A stretch of DNA of 64,000 bases. It comes from Bifidobacteriaceae bacterium. Its GTDB lineage: Bacteria > Actinomycetota > Actinomycetes > Actinomycetales > Bifidobacteriaceae. A program made the translations under genes and the position numbers. Of this stretch, positions 1 to 7,537 are shown in pieces. Under the pieces are notes generated by a model that was not told the DNA's origin, made no database searches, and saw only the letters and a program-made list of their open reading frames with translations. The stretch lies in NCBI GenBank assembly GCA_022650895.1, contig JALCQC010000001.1:124001-188000 (forward strand). The letters are read 5' to 3'. Numbering within the stretch: the stretch's first letter is position 1; each line of letters begins with the position of its first letter.

Positions 1-90
1 GAGTGAGGTGGGAGTAAGGAAAGAACTCGGTCTGCAGGACGAAGACCGCTTTGGTGAGGTGTGGATAAGTGCACCAGAATAAGTGAAACA

Positions 91-177
91 GAACGGGCTG
101 GGTTTCCATCAGCCGTCAGATGATCTTCAGATCAATTTTGAGATCAATCGTCAGTTGGAGGGAAACCCAGCCCGTTC
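91..177. repeat. Long inverted repeat downstream of pyridoxal kinase
   Basis: Two perfect 17-base arms (91-107 and 161-177) are separated by 53 bases. The spacer itself contains smaller self-complementary pieces, for example TGATC/GATCA at 121-125 and 130-134. It lies 40 bases past the stop of the minus-strand kinase gene, so it may terminate or protect the 3' end of that transcript. No uridine run follows on either strand, so it is not a standard intrinsic terminator. I see no gene in positions 1-216. Confidence 0.6.
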
Positions 178-216
178 AGCAGGTTCGTTTTCCTGTTTTC
201 TACCTCACTGCGTTTT

Positions 217-1095
217 CTACTTCACCAAAGAGGTCAGCTCGCTGAGCACCGACTCGAAGCTCACGCCGCGCTCCTTGAAATGGGGCTGCTTCGCCGTCAC
301 CTGCATGGCGGAACGAACGAACTCACCTGCGATGTGGGCGGACTCGGGCAAGGTGCGTCCGGCCATGATCGCTCCCGACAGGGCGGAGGCAAAGGCGTCT
401 CCGGTGCCGTGGACCATGAAGGGGAGCTTTCCGTGGACGAGTTCTTCCTTCCCCTCGGAGCCGCTTTCGGCGGAGGCCACATAGTTGCGCAGTGTGCCGT
501 CGTTGCGGTCGATTCCCTTGAGAACGACGGATTTCGCACCGGCCTCGAGCAGTTCGTCGAGGATGCGGTTCACGGTGTCGTCGTCAACGTTCTGACCGGC
601 GTAGTCGTCTCCTGTGAGAATGGACGCTTCGGTGAGGTTCGGTGCGAGGACGTCGGCCCCGTCCACCAAATGGGCCATGGCGGCGCACAGTTCCGGGGTA
701 TAGGTGGGATAGGTCTTTCCGCCGTCGCCCATCACGGGATCCACCAAGCGAAGGGCCGTGGGGTACTCGGAGTACAGGCGCTGGATGATGCCGACCTGTT
801 CGGCGTTTCCGAGGAATCCGGAATAGATGCCGTCCAGTTCGACGCCTTCCTTCTGCCATGCATCGAGGTAGGCGGGAAGCATCTCCGTGGTGTCATGGAA
901 GGTGTAGTCCTTATACATGGTGTGCGCGGAGAAAAGTGCCGTGGGCACGGGGCATACGTCGCAGCCAGCGGCTGAGAGGATGGGGATGGCGGCGGTGAGA
1001 GAACATTTCCCGTATCCGCACATGTCATGGACCGCGGCCACACGGGGAATGTAATCGGGATCGCGCTGGTAGAGTGCCGAATTATTGAGTGTCAT
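217..1095 (-). CDS. pdxY: Pyridoxal/pyridoxamine kinase (PdxK/PdxY family)
   Basis: A 292-residue ribokinase-superfamily enzyme that phosphorylates pyridoxal, pyridoxine or pyridoxamine at the 5'-OH in the vitamin B6 salvage pathway, in the cytoplasm. Family signatures are DPVMGDGG at residues 119-126, APNLTEA at 151-157, and the anion-hole/catalytic segment HGTGDAFASAL at 229-239, where Asp233 is the expected base. Length is typical (about 285-290). The ATG is preceded by AAGG five bases upstream. It is transcribed divergently from metY, whose product is PLP-dependent, so a shared cofactor theme is possible but only inferred. PdxK and PdxY cannot be separated by eye. Confidence 0.9.
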   Translation of the reverse strand: MTLNNSALYQRDPDYIPRVAAVHDMCGYGKCSLTAAIPILSAAGCDVCPVPTALFSAHTMYKDYTFHDTTEMLPAYLDAWQKEGVELDGIYSGFLGNAEQVGIIQRLYSEYPTALRLVDPVMGDGGKTYPTYTPELCAAMAHLVDGADVLAPNLTEASILTGDDYAGQNVDDDTVNRILDELLEAGAKSVVLKGIDRNDGTLRNYVASAESGSEGKEELVHGKLPFMVHGTGDAFASALSGAIMAGRTLPESAHIAGEFVRSAMQVTAKQPHFKERGVSFESVLSELTSLVK

Positions 1096-1332
1096 ATCAA
1101 CCTTATTTTGAAATCAACTTACGTGTCTCATGGAGCCACGCCGGCAGTATCGACCACGGCGAGTGCACTGTGCTGCGCCTATCCGCAGTGTGTGCGACAC
1201 GCATGAATCGATGCCACCCCACACCATAGCAGCCGCGGTGGTTACGAGCATTGAAATTTCACTTTCGATGAGGAGAGCGTGAGGTCGGAGGTTGCGGAAA
1301 TATGCGGCCCTTGAGGAAGCCATAAATAACCC

Positions 1333-1433
1333 CGATAACGAAAAGCCGTTTCCAACTTGATTGCATGTGGAAACCGGCGTTATCGTCACATCAGCAGCAC
1401 ATGGCGGAGACTACCCGCCCACCCCAAAAGGAG
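1333..1433 (+). promoter_or_regulatory. Structured 5' leader of metY
   Basis: Positions 1333-1385 form a long imperfect hairpin. CGATAACG (1333-1340) pairs with CGTTATCG (1378-1385), and an inner stem (1346-1354 with 1368-1377, one bulge) closes a 13-base loop. A second hairpin, GGCGG (1403-1407) with CCGCC (1415-1419), ends just before the ribosome-binding site AAAAGGAG (1427-1434). A stable domain followed by a small stem next to the ribosome-binding site has the outline of a translational riboswitch or protein-binding leader. I cannot assign it to a known class. The rest of the pdxY-metY gap (1096-1332) shows nothing recognisable. Confidence 0.45.
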
Positions 1434-1438
1434 ACATC

Positions 1439-2749
1439 ATGGCAGACAAGAAATATCGTTTTGAAACACTCCAGCTACACGTTGGTCAGGAGCAGGCGGA
1501 TCCTGCCACCGACTCGCGTGCCGTACCGATCTACGCGACGACCAGCTACGTCTTCCATGATTTCGACCATGCCGAGGCGCGCTTCGGCCTCAAAGACGCC
1601 GGAAACATCTACGGCCGTCTCACCAATTCCACGCAGGGCGTTTTCGAGGATCGCATCGCAGCCCTCGAAGGTGGCACTGCCGGTCTCGCCGTCGCCTCTG
1701 GCGCCGCAGCCGTTGACTACGCGGTTCGCAACATCACACAGAACGGCGACCACATCGTCTCCTCCAAGAACATCTATGGCGGAACCTTCAACCTCTTCGA
1801 GCACACTTTGCCACGTGACGGCGTCACCACCACGTTCGTCGACCCCGCCGACCCTCAGAACTTTGAGAACGCGATTCAGGACAACACCAAGCTCGTCTTC
1901 TTCGAAACCTTTGGCAACCCGAACGCCGACCTTCCGGATTTCGAAGCCATCAGCGAGATCGCTCACCGCCATCATCTTCCGGTGATCGTCGACAACACCT
2001 TTGCCACGCCTTACCTGTTCCGCCCATTGGAGCACGGCGCTGACATCGTCGTCGAATCCGCCACGAAGTTCATCGGCGGCCACGGCACCACACTCGGCGG
2101 CGTCGTCGTCGAGGGTGGCAACTTCAACTGGGCCGAGGTCGAGGGCAAATTCCCGACTCTGACCACCCCGGACCCGAGCTATCACGGCCTCAACTTCTAC
2201 GAGGCTTTGGGTGGGTCTGCGTTCGTCACCCGTATTCGCGCCATCCTCCTCCGCGATACGGGTGCGACGATCTCTCCGTTCGCCGCCTTCCTGCTGCTGC
2301 AGGGCACCGAGACCCTCAGTCTGCGCGTCGAGCGTCACGTCGAGAACGCGCTGAAGGTCGTCGAATACCTTCAGACGGTTCCGGAAGTCGAATCGGTGAG
2401 CCACCCCGCCATCGAAGGCCGCCGTGACCACGAACTGTACAAGAAGTACTTCCCGAAGGGTGCGGGCTCCATCTTCACCTTCGAAATCAAGGGCGGAAGG
2501 CCGGCGGCACGCGTCTTCATCAACAATCTGCACCTGTTCTCCCTGCTCGCCAACGTGGCGGACGTCAAGAGCCTCGTCATTCACCCGGCGTCCACGACCC
2601 ACGCCCAGGAGACCAAGGAGGAGCTTGAGGACCAGGGAATTCATGAGTCCACCATCCGTCTCTCTATCGGTACCGAGAACATCGAGGATATCCTTGATGA
2701 CCTCAAGGGTGGCTTCGAAGCCGTTCGCGCTTCTGGGTTGGCGAAGTAA
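1439..2749 (+). CDS. metY: O-acetylhomoserine sulfhydrylase (aminocarboxypropyltransferase)
   Basis: PLP enzyme that makes homocysteine from O-acetylhomoserine and sulfide in methionine synthesis. The 436-residue protein has the Cys/Met-metabolism family signatures: IYGRLTNST near residue 57, VDNTFATP at 184-191, and SATKFIGGHG around Lys210, the expected PLP lysine. The length of about 430 residues separates MetY from the roughly 390-residue MetB/MetC proteins. The reading frame is open upstream to 1361, but the ATG at 1439 is chosen because AAAAGGAG lies five bases before it and the protein then starts with the usual MADKKYRFET. A hairpin leader precedes it and a terminator follows, so it is probably monocistronic. 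Confidence 0.93.
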   Translation: MADKKYRFETLQLHVGQEQADPATDSRAVPIYATTSYVFHDFDHAEARFGLKDAGNIYGRLTNSTQGVFEDRIAALEGGTAGLAVASGAAAVDYAVRNITQNGDHIVSSKNIYGGTFNLFEHTLPRDGVTTTFVDPADPQNFENAIQDNTKLVFFETFGNPNADLPDFEAISEIAHRHHLPVIVDNTFATPYLFRPLEHGADIVVESATKFIGGHGTTLGGVVVEGGNFNWAEVEGKFPTLTTPDPSYHGLNFYEALGGSAFVTRIRAILLRDTGATISPFAAFLLLQGTETLSLRVERHVENALKVVEYLQTVPEVESVSHPAIEGRRDHELYKKYFPKGAGSIFTFEIKGGRPAARVFINNLHLFSLLANVADVKSLVIHPASTTHAQETKEELEDQGIHESTIRLSIGTENIEDILDDLKGGFEAVRASGLAK

Positions 2750-2777
2750 GCCGCACCTAGGCATCGTCTCCTTCCCT

Positions 2778-2838
2778 CTCTGAAGAGAGTTTTCTGATTG
2801 CCAGAGCCGTCTCATCCTCATGGACGAGGCGGCTTTTT
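2778..2838 (+). terminator. Rho-independent terminator(s) after metY
   Basis: A small hairpin, CTCTC-TGAA-GAGAG followed by TTTT, is followed by a stronger one. In the second, AGCCGTCTCATCC (2804-2816) pairs with GGACGAGGCGGCT (2822-2834) and is followed by a T run. They sit 30-90 bases past the metY stop and isolate it from the ABC exporter genes. Confidence 0.85.
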
Positions 2839-2931
2839 CATGCCTGGAAACTCAGCCATAAGCCCTATGTGATGTTTCACCGGCATCCCTTAGATTCAAG
2901 ACAGATATGTTTTGCAGTCGAAAGGAAAATG

Positions 2932-3777
2932 ATGTCGGAAACTCAGTTCGGAATTCCTCCGAAACCCGCAGATATCGCCATGAAGTATTCGCTCGCACAG
3001 ACGTCTCCCACCGCAGTGCAGGCGGTGGAGCTCGTGAAGGACTATGGTTCCGGAGAATCGACCGTCCATGCCTTACGTGGTGTGAACGTGAGTTTCGCGC
3101 AGGGTGCCTTCACAGCGATCATGGGGCCCTCGGGATCCGGTAAATCCACGTTGATGCACACCCTCGCAGGCCTTGATTCCGCAACTTCGGGCCGCATTCT
3201 TTTCGAAGGCAGGGACATCACCCATCTCAAGGACAACGATCTCACTCTGCTGCGCCGTGAAAGCATCGGCTTCATTTTCCAGTCCTTCAACCTCCTGCCT
3301 ATGTTCACGGCCGAGCAGAACATCCTCATGCCCCTCACCCTCGCCGGCAAGAAACCGGATCGCGCCTGGTTTGCGCGGCTCGTGGCCACGCTCGGGCTTG
3401 GAGACCGGCTGGGGCACAGGCCGAACGAGCTCTCCGGCGGTCAGCAGCAGCGCGTCGCCATCGCACGGGCTCTCATCACCAAGCCGACGGTGGTCTTCGC
3501 CGACGAACCCACCGGTAATCTCGATTCCGTTTCGAGCGCGGAGGTCCTTGATTTTCTTCGCACCTCGGTCAAGGAGCTCGGTCAGACCGTCATCATGGTC
3601 ACCCACGATGCCGTTGCCGCCTCCTATGCCGACCGTGCGATCGTCTTTTCAGACGGACGGATCGTGGCCGACCAGCCCGACCCACAGGCCGAACGGATGA
3701 GCGAGCTCCTCAACGAAGTGCGCCTTGACCTGCTGCAGAACACCGTTTCGGCGAACGTCACCGCCGAACAGAACTGA
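2932..3777 (+). CDS. ABC transporter ATP-binding protein (LolD/MacB type)
   Basis: Nucleotide-binding subunit of an exporter-type ABC system that pairs with the FtsX-family permease directly downstream. All ATPase motifs are present: Walker A GPSGSGKS (65-72), Q-loop Gln117, signature LSGGQ (167-171), Walker B VVFADEP (187-193) and an H-loop in MVTHD. The family of MacB/LolD/BceA-like ATPases handles antimicrobial peptides, lipoproteins or cell-wall stress. The frame is open from 2869, but the ATG at 2932 is best placed behind AAAGGA. A later ATG (2980, MKYSLAQ) is also possible. The stop lies seven bases before the permease start, so the two are an operon. Confidence 0.9.
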   Translation: MSETQFGIPPKPADIAMKYSLAQTSPTAVQAVELVKDYGSGESTVHALRGVNVSFAQGAFTAIMGPSGSGKSTLMHTLAGLDSATSGRILFEGRDITHLKDNDLTLLRRESIGFIFQSFNLLPMFTAEQNILMPLTLAGKKPDRAWFARLVATLGLGDRLGHRPNELSGGQQQRVAIARALITKPTVVFADEPTGNLDSVSSAEVLDFLRTSVKELGQTVIMVTHDAVAASYADRAIVFSDGRIVADQPDPQAERMSELLNEVRLDLLQNTVSANVTAEQN

Positions 3778-3784
3778 GGCAGAA

Positions 3785-6541
3785 ATGTTGAGCATTACTC
3801 TCAAGATGATGCGCAAGAATCTGCGCCTTCTCATCCCCGCCGGCATTGCCATCCTCATCGGCACCGCTTTTATCTCCGCCACGTTCCTCTTCAGCAACGC
3901 ACTCAACTCTTCCTTGTCGAAAAACGTCACTGCGCAGTACGGCGGGGCAAACTATGTGGTGGCTCCTTCGAGCGACGACGGCTACGCGACCTTGGCGGAC
4001 TTCGACCTCGACTCGTTGCGGAACCTTGATGCGGTCAAGGGAGTTCGAGAGGATTCCTCTACCCAGGCTTCGTTGGTGAAAGGCTCGGACAGTTCTGTGT
4101 CGCTGGTGCTGCCCATGTCTTCTCAGGAAGGCGACGCGGCCCTCATGCCCGTTCGCCTCGCCAAGGGAGCATGGCCGCAGAAGAGCGGTGAGATCGCGGT
4201 GACGCAGGAAACCGCCAACCGTCTCTCGGTGGGTGTCGGCGATCGTATCAAGCTCACTGCCACCACCTACGACGGTTCCAAGGAGAACACCGCACAGGAG
4301 AAAGTCGTCGGCTTCACTGTCGATCCGGATAATGCCTACAGCTATTACGCGGGCGCTTCGGTCCTGCCGGAAGCTGATTTCTACTCCCTGCTGAATCTCA
4401 CCCATCACATGGATCAGAAATACGTGGCCTCGGTGTATCTGCTTCTCGACACCGACGGCAAGACGCAGGCCGAGACCGAGGCGATACTCTCTCAGATAAA
4501 GCAGAAGATTCCGAAGGACTTCGAGATCCAGTCGCGCGCGGAAGCAGCTACCAAGGCCATTGAGTCCGTTGGGCAGGGCCAGAACGTGATGACGACCTTC
4601 CTTTTGATTTTCGGCATCATCGCTTTGCTGGTGGCGGCCCTCGTCATTGCGAACACCTTCCAGGTTCTGGTGGCGCAGCGTCGCAGAACCTTGGCGTTGC
4701 TGCGCACGATCGGCGCACGAAAGGGGCAGCTCTACCGTAGTGTTCTTGTCGAAGCAGGCGTGCTGGGCCTCATTGCCTCTGCGTTGGGTGTCGTTGTCGC
4801 GATTGCGTTGATGTGGGTCATGTCGCTCTTCCATGTTGGTTCTGCCACTGCCGGATCCAGCCAAATGACGCTGGCAGGGACAGGCGGAGGATTGGAATTG
4901 GTGATCGATTGGCGCGTGGTGGTCCTCCCGCTCGTCTTCGGAATTCTCATGACGATGGTCGCCTCTCTGAGCTCCGCTCGCATGGCGACGAGTGTGACGC
5001 CGCTGGAGGCACTGCGTCCTCTTGAAACCATGCAGAACAAGAAGGCGGGAGTCGTCCGCGCTCTGCTCTCCATGGTTGGTATCTTCGGTGGAGGTGCCCT
5101 CGCGACTTTCGCCGTGCTCGGTGTCATGCACATGTCGGAAGACAGTACGGATTTCGCCTCCTTCAACCTCTATTTGTTGATGGCGATCGGGGGAGCGGCC
5201 ATTCTCTTCCTCGGTCTCATACTGTCGGCGGTCTGGTGGATGCCATGGCTGATGCGTGGCGCGGGCAGCGTCATCTCCCATACGGGGCCCTCCGCGAAGA
5301 TCGCCGCAGCGAATGTGCAGAAAAATCCGCGCAGAGTTGCAGCCACAGGAGTCGCCTTGCTGATCGGGGTTACCTTGGTCACCACCATCTCGACAGGTGC
5401 CGCTTCCGCGAAGCAAACCCTTGTCGACACCATGGCGGGAAAGTACGCTGTCGACGTCCAGATCTCCGGCGACAGCCTCAATGAGGGGGCCTTGAAAGCG
5501 GTGGAGAAGGTCAAGGGCGTGAAGTCGGCCTCTCTGCTCGACTCAGTGGTGACTTCGGTGAGCCCCAAGGATGCGAAAACTGTCTCAGGGTCCAAGAAGG
5601 ATTCCACTGATGACATCAGCGTGGGGATGGTGGGCATTTCGGAGCAGCAGCGCAAGGACCTGATCCGTGCCGACGTCTCCACGGAGTCCACGGCCGACAC
5701 CGTCGTCATGAACGAAACGCTTCTGACGGGAGAGAAGAATCCCTACAAGGACGGCGATAAGGTCACCTTCGCTTTCCAAGATGCGCAGGGGAAGAAACGG
5801 AGCGTCGCGCTTACCGCTGTGCTCAAGGACTTCAACTCCATGACGACCGGTCAGATCACCGCTTTGGTGGATCCGTCAGTTTTGCAAGGGGCAGCTGGAA
5901 GCTCCGGCACCGATAAAACTAGTGAGGCTGCTGACGCGACTGGAACTGGAACTTCTGAGGCGGCAACTGGCACCGCTGGATCCGCTCGCTCCGGTCACCC
6001 GCTCATTTGGGTGCAAGTGAATGATGACGCGGCGGCAGTGCAGCTCATCAGCGACATCCAAACCATTTTGAAGAGGTATCCAGAAGTGAGCGTTACGGGA
6101 CCCTTCGCCGAGCGCGAGATGTGGGAGACCTCCATCAACACCGTTCTCATGATCCTCGTTGGCCTCTTGGCGGTATCCGTGATCATTGCGTTGATCGGCG
6201 TGGCCAACACCCTGTCGCTGTCGGTGATCGAGCGGACGCGCGAATCGGCCACGCTGCGAGCCATCGGCATGACCAAGAAACAGTTGCGCACCTCTCTGGG
6301 GGTGGAGGCGCTGATTATCTCACTGGTCTCCGGGATTGCGGGAGTGCTGCTCGGCATCGCCTTCGGCTGGTTGGGCTCGACAGTCGTCCTGTGGAGCATG
6401 GGAACGGTGAGCTTGCGCATCGACTGGGTCATGTGCTCGGTCATCCTTGTCATCGCCATTGCGGCGGCGCTTGTTTCGAGCATCATTCCGGCACGAAGAG
6501 CGGTCAAGACGCCTCCGGTGGTTGCGCTCGCCGAGGCATAG
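3785..6541 (+). CDS. ABC transporter permease, two-FtsX-domain type
   Basis: Membrane subunit of 918 residues in the MacB/FtsX superfamily. One membrane segment lies near residues 14-34, followed by an extracytoplasmic MacB-like domain. A cluster of segments follows at about 270-345 and 375-400, more at about 420-540, a second extracytoplasmic domain, and three final segments after about 780. This is the ten-segment architecture of large FtsX-like permeases. The second external domain holds a Gly/Ser/Thr-rich patch (about 700-735). The start at 3785 leaves the upstream ATPase stop just outside. The pair converges on a two-component system ending 73 bases away, a common arrangement for self-regulated exporters; substrate unknown. 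Confidence 0.88.
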   Translation: MLSITLKMMRKNLRLLIPAGIAILIGTAFISATFLFSNALNSSLSKNVTAQYGGANYVVAPSSDDGYATLADFDLDSLRNLDAVKGVREDSSTQASLVKGSDSSVSLVLPMSSQEGDAALMPVRLAKGAWPQKSGEIAVTQETANRLSVGVGDRIKLTATTYDGSKENTAQEKVVGFTVDPDNAYSYYAGASVLPEADFYSLLNLTHHMDQKYVASVYLLLDTDGKTQAETEAILSQIKQKIPKDFEIQSRAEAATKAIESVGQGQNVMTTFLLIFGIIALLVAALVIANTFQVLVAQRRRTLALLRTIGARKGQLYRSVLVEAGVLGLIASALGVVVAIALMWVMSLFHVGSATAGSSQMTLAGTGGGLELVIDWRVVVLPLVFGILMTMVASLSSARMATSVTPLEALRPLETMQNKKAGVVRALLSMVGIFGGGALATFAVLGVMHMSEDSTDFASFNLYLLMAIGGAAILFLGLILSAVWWMPWLMRGAGSVISHTGPSAKIAAANVQKNPRRVAATGVALLIGVTLVTTISTGAASAKQTLVDTMAGKYAVDVQISGDSLNEGALKAVEKVKGVKSASLLDSVVTSVSPKDAKTVSGSKKDSTDDISVGMVGISEQQRKDLIRADVSTESTADTVVMNETLLTGEKNPYKDGDKVTFAFQDAQGKKRSVALTAVLKDFNSMTTGQITALVDPSVLQGAAGSSGTDKTSEAADATGTGTSEAATGTAGSARSGHPLIWVQVNDDAAAVQLISDIQTILKRYPEVSVTGPFAEREMWETSINTVLMILVGLLAVSVIIALIGVANTLSLSVIERTRESATLRAIGMTKKQLRTSLGVEALIISLVSGIAGVLLGIAFGWLGSTVVLWSMGTVSLRIDWVMCSVILVIAIAAALVSSIIPARRAVKTPPVVALAEA

Positions 6542-6570
6542 CAGTGGAGATCACTGAGGCATAGTGAAAA

Positions 6571-6604
6571 TCGCGCGCGGGCGCTGACAGTGGTCGCGCG
6601 CGGG
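6571..6604. repeat. GC-rich direct repeat in a convergent gap
   Basis: TCGCGCGCGGG occurs twice (6571-6581 and 6594-6604). The CGCGCG cores are self-complementary and could form a hairpin between the convergent permease and response-regulator genes. There is no T run, so its role as a terminator is uncertain. Confidence 0.4.
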
Positions 6605-6613
6605 AAAGTCTGG

Positions 6614-7537
6614 TCAGTCGACAAGGCCCACTTCATAGGCGAAAACCACTGCCTGCACACGGTCTCGCGCGTTGATCTTCGCTAGGAGATGCGCCACATG
6701 GGTTTTAACGGTCGGCAAGCTCACGAAGAGCTTGTCGGCTATTTCTTGATTCGACAGTCCATGGGCGATCTCAAGGAGCACCTCCCGTTCCCGCTCCGTC
6801 AGGGAATCGAGTTCGGGGCTTGATATAGTCCGGTTTTCGCCGCCGCCGGAGAGTTGACTGTCGGTTCCGGCGGCAGTCTGAGAGGAAGTGGTTCCGCGGG
6901 CACTCTGAGGGTCGCGCGTACCCGTATTGGTGCTGAAAGCGCCGTTCCAATCCTGTTGTGTTTGCTGTTGGTTGGCAACAGGAACGATGAGTTTTTCGAT
7001 GAGTCGCTTGGTGGCGGAGGGGGCGATGATGGCATTGCCCCGGTACACGGTTCGGATGGACGAAAGCATGTCCTCCGGACTCGTGTCCTTCAGCAGGAAG
7101 CCCGAGGCGCCGGCGCGGATGGCGTTCATCACATACTCGTCAAGGTCGAAAGTGGTGAGGATGATGACCCTGGTATGAAGGTTCTCCGTCGAATCCATCG
7201 CGGTGATTTCCGCGGTTGCGGAGATTCCGTCCTCGATGGGCATGCGGACATCCATGAGCACAACGTCCGGCTTCAGTTGGCGGGTCATGCTGACAGCGAC
7301 TTTTCCATCTGCCGCTTCTCCGACGACGCGCATGTCCGGCTGGGAATTGATTACCATTGCAAAGCCGGCGCGAATGAGACTTTGATCATCGGCTATCAGA
7401 ACGGAAATGGGGGCATTACCCTGATCGGTATCTGAAAGAGCTCCGTTCGTTGTGGTGCCGTTCGTTGTGGTACCGTCATGTGCTGAGTCGCGGTCGGTGG
7501 TGCCGCCGTTCGCGGTGTTGTCAAGTGCTGAGGTCAT
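6614..7537 (-). CDS. NarL/LuxR-type response regulator
   Basis: Phosphorylation-controlled DNA-binding protein of 307 residues, partner of the kinase encoded just upstream. The receiver domain begins with VLIADDQ near residue 46 and has the acceptor Asp96 in VLMDVRMP. The LuxR-type helix-turn-helix is at the C-terminus (LTEREREVLLEIA, then EIADKLFVSLPTVKTHV). Two features are odd: about 42 Thr/Asn/Gly-rich residues precede the receiver, and a linker of roughly 60 polar residues separates receiver and HTH, making it about 90 residues longer than usual. The ATG overlaps the kinase stop by four bases (ATGA), indicating translational coupling. The likely target is the convergent ABC exporter, by inference. 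Confidence 0.9.
   Translation of the reverse strand: MTSALDNTANGGTTDRDSAHDGTTTNGTTTNGALSDTDQGNAPISVLIADDQSLIRAGFAMVINSQPDMRVVGEAADGKVAVSMTRQLKPDVVLMDVRMPIEDGISATAEITAMDSTENLHTRVIILTTFDLDEYVMNAIRAGASGFLLKDTSPEDMLSSIRTVYRGNAIIAPSATKRLIEKLIVPVANQQQTQQDWNGAFSTNTGTRDPQSARGTTSSQTAAGTDSQLSGGGENRTISSPELDSLTEREREVLLEIAHGLSNQEIADKLFVSLPTVKTHVAHLLAKINARDRVQAVVFAYEVGLVD

Noticed and set aside
1475-2821. Open frame of 448 codons antisense to metY
   Set aside because: It mirrors the metY coding frame in high-GC DNA, has no family motif and no ribosome-binding site.
3758-5416. Open frame of 552 codons antisense to the FtsX permease
   Set aside because: Composition is Arg/His/Asp-rich with no hydrophobic or conserved pattern, as expected for antisense translation of a membrane protein gene.
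6571-6604. GC repeat as a firm intrinsic terminator
   Set aside because: The stem could form but no T run follows on either strand, so only a repeat is reported.
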